Below, in pieces: positions 55,214 through 64,000 of a stretch of 64,000 nt of DNA. The notes below the pieces were generated by a model. That model did not search any database and was not told the origin of the DNA. It worked only from the letters and a program-made list of their open reading frames with translations. This stretch comes from Morchella semilibera. Taxonomy: Eukaryota > Ascomycota > Pezizomycetes > Pezizales > Morchellaceae. Every line of letters starts with the position of its first letter. Position 1 is the first letter of the stretch. The stretch covers positions 4,624,062 to 4,688,061 of the forward strand of contig CM018603.1 in NCBI GenBank assembly GCA_009192285.1, written 5' to 3'. A program made the position numbers and the translations under genes.

Positions 55214-57120
55214 TGGAAATTGTTGGATGTTGGATGATGACAAGATGAGCAGGAGAGGGGTTGAGGATTCAGCTGCATTAAATCAAAACAAGAAGCAGGA
55301 AACACAGTGCTGTTACCCTCTCCTCTAGAATTTGGTATAGTGCAGTTTTCAAAAAGGAGCCCCCTTGCCCAACTGCTTTGGGAGATCGTTGAGGGAATAT
55401 GGTTAGTGCCTGTCGTCTCAACATGTGATACACGACCTGGATCATTGAGCTATATGATAAGAACGAGCTTTCTTGCGGATATCAGAAGGATGAAATGAAA
55501 ATAAGTAACATACCTGAGACCTTCTCGTATCCGGGGGTAGATGTGGAAAAGGTGGCAGACGCCGGCTTGCGGGCCCTTTTTTCACATGTCATTCGACTTG
55601 TACGAAACATGTGCAAGTGTAATCAGTGACAGACTCTGCATACTATTGGGATAAGAATGACATTTCCACCACTCTTTAACTAGATTACTAAGAGCTAAGA
55701 CAGACTTGTTCAGGATAAGGCGGCGAATGATTAAGGATCAAAGATATCGCTTTTACTACTTTTCAAACCCTACCTATTTCCCGCGGCGTCCAGATGGTGA
55801 GGGACAAGACGGTTGTCGGCCCATTAGCCAGGATGATACTCAGATAAGGGCACATAGCTCCCCGCTGGAGGAGGTAGAGAAACCCTGGCTAGCCCGGCGG
55901 GAATACGATATGTCATTCCATAGCCACTGGAGTTATGCCTGTACCATTTTCTGTACTCTATATTCCGATTCGGAGGTCTCCGCCGGCACGCCTCGCTCCC
56001 CGTGAGTCAGGACCTTACAGGATCTTGTGCAATTATCGGTGTCAGGACGTGCATGTATATCAATACAAGAATTGTCTCAGGGTCACAAGATGTCACTCGC
56101 TGAGTGGGTTAGGGTTATGGTTATTGAGAATGGAAGTTCCCAGCATGGGACACACACCCACCAAACACACAATATAAAACTTTATCTATGGGAAGAGGGT
56201 CGCTGCGTCGGTCTTAAGACTCTCAACAACTCAATAACTCTTCACTCCTTGCCGACCTTGGCTGTGATGTGGCTGATCTATGCCCTAACTAATAGCTTAC
56301 GCTAGGTCTGCTCATCGCAAAGTTAAACTAAGGGCACCTCCACCAGCTGCCAAACAGTGGGAAGGAAAGCGAATCTGCATCACGCAATACGAGTGGTACG
56401 TAACCCTCCCTTGGCAGAGGTAGAGGGCCTCCGAAAGAAGTAAAAACAGTCCTGTTTCACCGCCTCTGGGCTCTGGGAGTATAAATCGACGGCTACAAGA
56501 TCAGGCCACAAATACCCCTTGACGAGCTAGCAAGGGTGTTCGTAAGTCAGGAAAGTGAGAAATATATTTGACTATTCCTCTTACCTTCCTTCCTTCTCCC
56601 TCTCGACCTCCGTCTCTCATAGAAGTCATCGAGACAATTGTCATAGTTATCGACATCATTACTTCCAATCACCGTCGTTGATAACGATCAACAGTAGCCT
56701 CGAGGTTAGAAGCACCCTCCCCCTCTATCACTCCATTCATGATCATCGTAGAATTGGTCAATATCGTGTATCTCACTGCTAACAATAACTACCTTTAGCA
56801 TCCATTGAAGTGGTTGTTGGTAACCGCTCTTGATAGGCTTCAATATCAAGTACGAACAGTTAAAGTATTAACCTCTGCTCTGCTCTTCAAACGATCAAAA
56901 GCTAAATCGTCTTGCAAAAAGTTCACCACGCCTCTTAACACGATCTCCAGCCCAGAGCTCTAAAAAGAATACGCTGTCCCCTCCTCACAGCTCTACCAAT
57001 AATCAGTCCTAAGGTAAGAAACCTCTCACTAAGCGAACCGCTTCTTCTAAATTGTAAGTAGCTAAAGATTATGTTTAACAACTCTAACCCTACTGTTATT
57101 AGGCACTATCAGCTACAGGA
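55214..57120. other. Intergenic; leader of the next gene
   Basis: No supported coding region. Just before the next gene, GTAAGT (about 57054) and CTGTTATTAG (about 57101) mark a likely 5' untranslated intron. Confidence 0.45.
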
Positions 57121-57837
57121 ATGCCTGCTTCAAAAAATACCCCCGAAGGGGACACCATGCCTCTTCGCCGCGTGAAGAAGCGCCCAGCCCCTACCCGCCC
57201 GCTCCCCCGCTTTACCGCAAATAGCCCGGCGTCCCAAGGTCTTCCCGTCCCTGCTAAGGAACTTCCTCCCATCATTCTTGATACCCTCGAACAGAGACAG
57301 GCACGCATTGCCGAGCTCTTTGTGTCTGTCCAGGATCTCGCCACTGCCCCCATCGTTATTCGCAGCACTGATCCCAATGCTACCGACAGCCTGTGCAGCC
57401 TTAAGCCTGCAAAGGACCAGATTGCTTACGGCTACCTCGATGATCCAGAGGTTGTCCAGGCTCGTGCTGAGCAGAAGGAGCTTGCACTTGCAAAGCAGGG
57501 CGAGAATGAGCAACCCCATGAACGTGGAAGGACTAGAGTCAAGAGGGGCTCCGTCTATACTGGTGGTGCTTGGAGGAAGTCAGGAAGTATCAGAAGGCAC
57601 ATGGAACATGGGAATTATGCGGATGGCGGGGTTGGGCCAAGTAATCTTAACGTCTCTGCTGAAACTGATGGTGCTGGTGATCAGTCCGCTGATGATAAAA
57701 AGGATGATGATGATGATGATATCGAACTAATTCCGGATGAAGTGGAGGAGGATGAAAAAGACGAAGACACTTATAGTGGTGAAGATGATAGTGACTTCGA
57801 GAGGTTCGTCAAAGCCAATCGTGCCGCAAAGAAGTAG
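57121..57837 (+). CDS. Hypothetical protein with basic N-terminus and acidic C-terminus
   Basis: 238 residues, single coding exon after a probable 5' untranslated intron. Residues 1-35 are Lys/Arg/Pro-rich (RRVKKRPAPTRPLPR). Residues 50-75 form a helix (LDTLEQRQARIAELFVSVQDL). The C-terminal 60 residues are strongly acidic (KKDDDDDDIELIPDEVEEDEKDED). Such charge segregation is common in nuclear proteins, for example histone-binding or scaffold proteins, but no domain is recognised. Codon use and length look like a real gene. Confidence 0.65.
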   Translation: MPASKNTPEGDTMPLRRVKKRPAPTRPLPRFTANSPASQGLPVPAKELPPIILDTLEQRQARIAELFVSVQDLATAPIVIRSTDPNATDSLCSLKPAKDQIAYGYLDDPEVVQARAEQKELALAKQGENEQPHERGRTRVKRGSVYTGGAWRKSGSIRRHMEHGNYADGGVGPSNLNVSAETDGAGDQSADDKKDDDDDDIELIPDEVEEDEKDEDTYSGEDDSDFERFVKANRAAKK

Positions 57838-59535
57838 AAAATTATTGTGGATAAAATAAAGGTTTTTCTTTGGGTGGAGGTGCAGGCTTGTACTTCAAAA
57901 TATGTTGAATAGTTAAACTACTTCACATAATGGACTCGATTCTCTGGCTGTAGACATCATTTTCTCTATCCTTCTCCTTGTGGTTCCTTTTTGTGGTGCC
58001 AAAACATTGTTAATTCGAATCCGAGAACAAGTTCCCCAACTCCCGATGTGCCCCTGTGTAGGAGTTGTTGCTGGTGTTGAGGCTTAAAATCAACCCCACG
58101 CTTTTTTCTTCTCAGGACAATCCGCCTCCAACTATCAGAGAACCCTCAGAAACATTCCCACCCAAGACAGGCTCTCAACTTCCAGCATCAACTTCTTCCA
58201 AGTCCCATAATTTATCAGCAACATGACACCTCATGGTCTACCCCACCTAATTAGCACGGTGGCCACCGACCCGAACCCAAACATCACCCCAAACAATAAC
58301 TACCACGTCAATCACAGCTAAATGCAACGCCGATCCTTTGCCGCTCCACCTCGCGCCGCCGAGAACCCAAAGCCATAAGGGCCGCCCCACCATAAAATCC
58401 CCAACCCGGGCCTCCTGGCTGATCTCACCTACTATACGATGCCCCCTGCAATTTAATGCGCCAGGCCCTACCCACACTATCCACGAGCGCATAGCAGGTT
58501 ATGGATACTGCCCTCTGGATAACATGTTCTTCGATGTGATCGAGCCTCTACGCAACCAATCCCAAATCCCAGCAACACCGCGGTACATGACCAGCACCGC
58601 ACACATGAGTACCTCCAGCACAACCGTTTCCAGACTTTCAGGCAACGGATATTGTCTAAGTCCACCATTCCAGTATCGCAACCTAATGTATCTTGCTCGA
58701 AAAGGGACACATGGAGTACGGAAGTGTGGTAGGGGGGGGGGTGCAGTTGCCTCCAGAATATTCAGCCAGATACACTGGTTATGCGGTGGTTGCTGGGCGG
58801 TGGGGAAACTGTCACAATGCCCGATGGTGGAGATGTCGGCCGGTTCTTTGTGAGTATTTGCATGCACATTACCTATAGCTGCCGTTATAGATAGGAAGCT
58901 AACTGCTAGGTACTTTAGGTATCTTATTTTTCCCCGGATATGCTATACGCTCTCACCTTGTTCCGCTATCCTTGTTTGGCATGCAAGAGGCCTATGAAAT
59001 ATACTTGTGGCAGGAATGTTGTGGGAGATGGGAGAAAGGCTCCCGATGATCTCTGGAAACACTAGAAATGGGGACAACGAAGTCAAACAAGGTTGTCTCT
59101 TTGTTGCCTCTACCAATCTTGTGCGCGCATATCAGGCCTACCTCTGCATAGACCATCCTCTTATATCCATAGCTTTCCAACAGATCCTTTGAGAACAGTG
59201 GCCACGAGATGCAAACCCGTATTCTCAACAAAGGTGAAGGCAGCCGGGGGCTACCTGCATACCGATGGTATATCCGGTGGTTATGATAATTGCAAGCAAC
59301 CTAGAGAATATTGCTGAAGACACCAGTCGGAATCTGGACAGACCAGGGCACTGAAGCTGGAAACGAAGCCCGCATATGAACCAAGGAACTATTCTCACTG
59401 TATCTCTCTCACACCTTACGATTCAAAGATCAGCTATAAAAGACGGGGGTCTGCCCTCAGACTGAATACCAGAAAACGAAACAAGCGGAGATCGTTAAGC
59501 TAGAGTTGATTTCATATCTCCCACGAACACACCCA
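57838..59535. other. Intergenic, weak ORFs only
   Basis: A plus-strand frame at 58338-58853 (171 codons, no ATG at its 5' end) and minus-strand frames compete over the same bases; none shows a domain. Confidence 0.4.
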
Positions 59536-60251
59536 ATGTCTTTTTCCATTCAAACAGCCCCAGGTCCATACGGCTCGGGCTCAGCTGCCCCTACCCAACC
59601 CATGCATCGGTCCTCCGACCAGAGGGCGCAGCAGGGGCGATCTGCCGATTTGACACTCCACCTCCGCGTCTCGCTTGCCCTAGCACCCTGCGAAAGTCTG
59701 ATTATTGACTTCCAAAGCACCCACATCTCCGTCCACCACACGCCAACACCGGGGACTAATGGCGTCGCCTCCGTCGAGCACCGGCAAAGTGACTCCGCAT
59801 CGCCGACACACACAAACGTGCCAGCCTCCTCCCCCAGGGCCATGAGCCTGAGGTCATTCATTTACCATCCAGCTTCCGCAATCGTGTGGCGGGAACCGCG
59901 GGGAGCCTTCGTCCTACTGGCCGGGAAAGCCCATTCCCCAATATCTCCCCCGATGAGTCTCATATGTTTCATGCATCGGTACAGGATATCCAGGAGCCAC
60001 AACTGCCTGCGAACGCGGCTCGGTCCCCTGCCCCCTCTCCACCTGGATCTGAGCGCTTTGGTGGTCAGCGCTATACGCATGCAGGGTCTACTAGAACCGG
60101 CTCTAGACCCCTTAATCCGTTTAGAGTCCGCCCGACAACTATTACTCTCAATGCCAGTGATTTGGGGATCACGCCGCGGTTAACTACAACTATTGAAGAT
60201 GATCCCTTTAAGAGTGATGAAGGGGTATCAAGAGAGGAGGAAGAGGAGTAG
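59536..60251 (+). CDS. Hypothetical protein, Ser/Pro-rich, intron position unresolved
   Basis: An ATG at 59536 opens a frame with a Ser/Gly/Gln-rich start (MSFSIQTAPGPYGSG). From about 59795 a second frame (offset by two) is open to the stop at 60251 and has better coding character: Pro/Ser-rich, ending in an acidic tail (DDPFKSDEGVSREEEEE). A join between the two frames is implied, but no intron with both good splice sites and the right phase was found. The gene may have an unusual intron or a frameshift. No domain recognised. Confidence 0.4.
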
Positions 60252-61449
60252 GAGGCAATAGGCTTGACAGGGAAGAGGGCAGTGAAAGGGAGGAGGAACA
60301 GTGAACAGAGGGGTTCCCTAGTTTGGAGATTGACCGGATATCCAGTGTACTAGTCTCTAGCCTTCTTTTGTTGGTGGATCTTTTTGTTTAGACCCGCGGG
60401 TGGCGTGGAATAGAGCTAAATTAACTTTCCAAAGTTTAGCATTCACCCACAAAAGCTGAGTGTGGAGTTATCTTTGATTTTTGCGCACCTCCAATCATGA
60501 TGATCGTAGACACGATATAAAGAGTTGGTTCCAGATGACACGATATTGCAAACATAAGAGACATCCAGATCACATATAATAATAGATACTGAAGGTAAAT
60601 TGACTCGATTTAAATCATGCTCCACCCAATATTTCCCCATTGTTCATGTCAATTATCCGTTATCATCGAAAAGAAGGAGGAGATGAAGCCGACCCAGACG
60701 GTGCACCTGGAAATGGAACTCTGGGTAATGGGCCTTTCCTGCCGGAAGATTCGCAAGCCTGAATTTGCCTCCCTTGAGGTGAGCTCTTAGTATAGTATCG
60801 AAATATCCTAGTTATCGGTATCCCTCTTGGACCATTTGCTTAACTATCTGGCTAGTATATAGGATGATGCTATGAGGGACCTCATTCCTATAATTAATTC
60901 ATCTTCTCCTTCACAAGCTACTTCCATACTGTGACCTCATCTGGAACAGTTGACTGAATGCTAGGGACGGTGATGAACCCAGAAAGGCGCTTCAATGACT
61001 CCAGAGATAATCAGATACTAAAGGAAATACTCCCCTCTACTCTACCAGATGGGTATTGCCCCCTTCATTGTGACTTGGCGTATTTACAATAAATTAATAT
61101 TAATTCCACTCATTGATCTTTAAGTATGGTCAGAATGGTGCTGACCTTAGTTTCGATATATGTGAGCCAAAGGAAGTGACATAGATGAGGTTTTGAAATA
61201 ATAAGAATGGAATCTTCTATTCATATGCACAACAGATCTCCATTCTATTTTCGAAAGACTCAACCCTATTAGATGTCTAAACTTAAATCCCAGCTAGGAG
61301 TAGTCCTGCTGCAGCTTGTCCCATACATGACCGAGGTGTACCCCTTGGTTACCCCTCTCTATACACACCAAAGTGCCTCACTCCAACCCCATCCCTCAAC
61401 ATCAAAGGGAACAAAGTACCAGAACCCCCAAGACCCACAACAAGTCACA
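60252..61449. other. Intergenic, no supported gene
   Basis: AT-rich, no gene, repeat or RNA signature recognised. Confidence 0.4.
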
Positions 61450-62031
61450 ATGCGTCGCCCAAACTACCGCACCGACCATCCCCGCCGCACCGCGTCCCCG
61501 CCCCTCAGCCCGCGCTCCACGGTCCCCGCCAGAACCGTCAGCATCGGAACCAGCACCGCCGACGACATCATGATGACCGACGCCGAACTACCCCTTGATC
61601 CGGGCACCAACGGCGGCAGAACCCCTCTAGCCACCCTCCACTGGGACCTCCGCTCCTACCTTGATGCCGAAGATCCAGTGGCCCCAGCTCCGCGTGTCCA
61701 GCCTGCCCGCCGCCGCCGCCAAACAGACTTTGAGCCCGCGGGCACAGCCAGCACCACCAGGGTTACCCCTCCGAGGGCAAGAAGGCCTAGGCTGCCGCCG
61801 ACGGTGCCGCCGATGGTGCCGGAGTGGATGTTGGATCCGGTGACTTGGATGGAGGAGGAGGAGTTTGCGAAGAGATCCTGGCCGGAGGCTAGGAATATGA
61901 GTGTGCAGGAGGTGGCGGAGTATAATAGGAAGGCGGTGAAGGAGGATAGGGAGGAGAATGAGAGGCTGAGCAAGCCGAAGAAGGGGAGTTGGTATTTGCC
62001 TGGTTCTTTTGAGTTATTCCACGATATGTGA
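61450..62031 (+). CDS. Hypothetical protein, Arg/Pro-rich with charged C-terminal helix
   Basis: 193 residues from the ATG at 61450, which follows an A/C-rich leader like those of other genes here; the frame is also open upstream to 61273. The N-terminal half is Pro/Arg/Thr-rich and disordered with basic runs (ARRRRQ). Residues 125-193 are helical and charged (WMEEEEFAKRSWPEARN, then AVKEDREENERL). No domain recognised. The GC-rich coding stretch contrasts with AT-rich flanks, which supports it being a gene. Confidence 0.6.
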   Translation: MRRPNYRTDHPRRTASPPLSPRSTVPARTVSIGTSTADDIMMTDAELPLDPGTNGGRTPLATLHWDLRSYLDAEDPVAPAPRVQPARRRRQTDFEPAGTASTTRVTPPRARRPRLPPTVPPMVPEWMLDPVTWMEEEEFAKRSWPEARNMSVQEVAEYNRKAVKEDREENERLSKPKKGSWYLPGSFELFHDM

Positions 62032-63091
62032 GATATCTCTTCTTTCTTGTTTCGTTGTCCTAACAACGTTGGAAATGATAAAATGACGGGAAAAACAATA
62101 CTTTCTCACGCTTGTGAATTATGTGATCCTTTTTTTGATATGGTGAAACGTTATGATTTTCGTGATAGGTCCAGCTAGCCATCAACACTGCCATGGTAGA
62201 TCCATAAATCGTCCCAATAGATCTCCCAAATGTTGTTTTCCCCTATTACTTAATTTGCACTCCGTTTTGGCGACACTCCGCTCATGTTCCCGGTTTGAAC
62301 TACAGGGCTGGTCGGATAGACGGGTAGTATTTGTGGGGAGAGATATTCCTTCTCTATGAGCGTAAGTATGAGAAAAGAGGAACTGAATAATACTACATTT
62401 CTCCGAATATTTTCTATAGACCCTTTAAAAATTCTAGCCCTGTAGTTATCAATAATATTGGGCTTGCTAAATCTGGAAAGACTTGTAAAGAAGGATGATG
62501 TTTACTAAAACTCCAGTTATATCATCCCTATTTTAAAAAAATCCGTGGGAGCACGAATTATCACTCGACCCAAGAATTGTGGCTTGATGCCGGTAATGCA
62601 AACCTCAACCTCAATCACCGCTAACCAGACCGCCAAAGAAGAACCATACAAAAGAACGATCAACGCACTACACATCCCTACGAAATTCCTTCTCCGACCC
62701 CGCCATCGTGGGCATCGAGAGGAACAACTCCCGCTTACAGTCCCCACCAGGATCCCCCTGTCCAGGGTTCTCAATAGTACGTATCAGTCGGAGTTTCATG
62801 CCATATCATATCTACTGCTATGTGCTCGGGTGGTTTCTTTTATATATCATAATTTAATTCGTTTCTAGGTAGAAGAATGTTGCGTATAGGTACAAATGTG
62901 CTCAGGTGGTTATCGAACTGCATGATATCTTGCAGACTCCTTATCGCACCAACTATAATACATCATACAGTAGTCGAGTGATCTCCTACGTTCCTGCGAT
63001 CTTATGAGTTGCAGAAATCCACCTTAGAAAAAGCAAATGAAGATCTGATTGGGCGCCGGCTGCCTACCGCATGATATCCATGATATAATCA
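62032..63091. other. Intergenic, no supported gene
   Basis: AT-rich. Short ORFs on both strands around 62517-62868 overlap without domain support. Confidence 0.4.
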
Positions 63092-63676
63092 ATGAGGGCA
63101 AAGTCCATATCTACATACTCTTACCTAAACATTATCACCAGCAAATATTATCGATGCGTATCACAATACCAGATTATCATTAAGAACCCTGCGCATACCT
63201 GCAGGCGGTCGAACAGTCCAGAACGAACCACAAACTTCCTTTGGACAACCCCTCACCCCACGTTTGTCTGTCTTCTTCGATGCGACCAAAAAGATAAAAT
63301 TCCCAGCCGGGCGAGCGAGCATATGCTACCTGGCCTAGCCGCCGCCCCCAGAACACATTGCGGGCCGACGGGTCCAGCGCGAAGGCTCAAAACAGGACAC
63401 CTCCTCCCTGCTGGCTGCCTGCCGGAACGTGCTACAAGGAATGCTGGTATCCAGGCTGACCTCCCATTGTCCGGGCTTGTTACTACGGAACGTCAAGGAT
63501 CAACTATACACACTATGAACTATGCTAGTGCCCAAACGGAAACTATGGGAACCAACAAGAACACCCGGGGTGATTCCTCGGAGCTATCGGCCCTTCCACC
63601 AGCTACTACATCCTCCGCAGTACCTCTACCTGCTGTAATGGTGTTGCTTCTGGGTGCAGTCAACTGTGGTGACTAG
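63092..63676 (+). CDS. Hypothetical ORF (low confidence)
   Basis: 194 codons from an ATG. The first 60 residues look like translated AT-rich spacer; the second half has more ordinary composition (Thr/Ser/Ala-rich) and might be a real exon. No domain, signal peptide or splice support. Confidence 0.25.
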   Translation: MRAKSISTYSYLNIITSKYYRCVSQYQIIIKNPAHTCRRSNSPERTTNFLWTTPHPTFVCLLRCDQKDKIPSRASEHMLPGLAAAPRTHCGPTGPARRLKTGHLLPAGCLPERATRNAGIQADLPLSGLVTTERQGSTIHTMNYASAQTETMGTNKNTRGDSSELSALPPATTSSAVPLPAVMVLLLGAVNCGD

Positions 63677-63947
63677 GACGGTATGTCCGGTATACATATA
63701 TGTGACAGTCTTACATGCCTATATAAGGCATCTCTTTTGTACTCAATATGTTAAAAGTAACGAAGTCTACTACATTTTTTTATATCATATATTTATCATT
63801 GTTACAAAACTACCTCTTATAGAGTATAGTACGAGACCCAGGACATCAGGAGCGTAGCTCCCTCAACCTTCGCTTTCAGTCCAGCCTATATCCGGACTCC
63901 CAGTTGCTGCTAGGGCTATTATCCTGTATCCAGTCACATTCACAATC

Positions 63948-64000
63948 ATGCCCGACCCCACACCTCAAAACCCACCATACACGGACGAGCACCTCTGTGT
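63948..64000 (+). CDS. Start of a gene cut by the window edge
   Basis: An ATG in an A/C-rich leader opens a Pro/Thr-rich frame (MPDPTPQNPPYTDEHLC) that runs off the window. The leader and start resemble those of other genes here, but 17 codons are too few to name it. Confidence 0.35.
   Translation, partial: MPDPTPQNPPYTDEHLC

Noticed and set aside
1-64000. tRNA, rRNA or CRISPR
   Set aside because: No GTTCGAAT-type B box in a foldable context, no rRNA-like conserved sequence, and no regularly spaced direct repeats were found on either strand.

Overview
This looks like a stretch of a filamentous ascomycete (Pezizomycotina) nuclear genome. Coding regions are cut by short introns of about 47-80 bases with GT starts, CTAAC/CTAAT-type branch sites and AG ends. 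Genes are short and far apart, and poly-A/T tracts and transposons lie between them. The transposase at 34.8-38.1 kb is of a type I associate with truffle- and morel-like Pezizomycetes, so that class is my best guess; this is inference, not a database result. No housekeeping gene was recognised, and the window reads as an accessory, repeat-rich region.

Layout. 0-6 kb: two RING-type zinc-finger genes (316-630 minus; 4788-5752 plus) with a 425-bp hAT-like MITE between them. 6-14 kb: mostly non-coding or weak exons, apart from a three-exon gene with an AT-hook and C2H2 fingers (9696-11229). 14.7-28.3 kb: an array of small, helix-rich, probably related proteins of about 100-200 residues, with decayed copies among them and one small Cys-rich protein gene. 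29.3-29.8 kb: a 5'-truncated LINE with poly-A tail and 9-bp target duplication. 30.9-40.6 kb: a 9.66-kb CACTA (En/Spm-like) transposon with CACTACA terminal inverted repeats, an intact 1101-residue Tnp2-type transposase and a divergent spliced second gene. 42.2-53.7 kb: five more RING genes in about 11.5 kb. 54.4-55.2 kb: a three-exon gene with a classic SUMO-interacting motif. 57-64 kb: unrecognised low-complexity genes.

The most interesting feature is the seven-member RING family. Six members share exact spacing, C-x2-C-x11-C-x-H-x2-C-x2-C-x20-C-x2-C, a Trp-rich W[WF]...HHWP loop in most, and a C-terminal box (RL...E...P...), behind N-termini that are acidic, disordered and unrelated in sequence. 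Together with the small helical-protein array and the nearby SUMO-interacting protein, this suggests a lineage-specific, rapidly expanding ubiquitin/SUMO-type module that I cannot match to any described system. The link between these groups is inference from proximity.

Exon boundaries were built by eye from frame, splice signals and phase. All spliced models quoted keep a closed reading frame, but none has transcript support.
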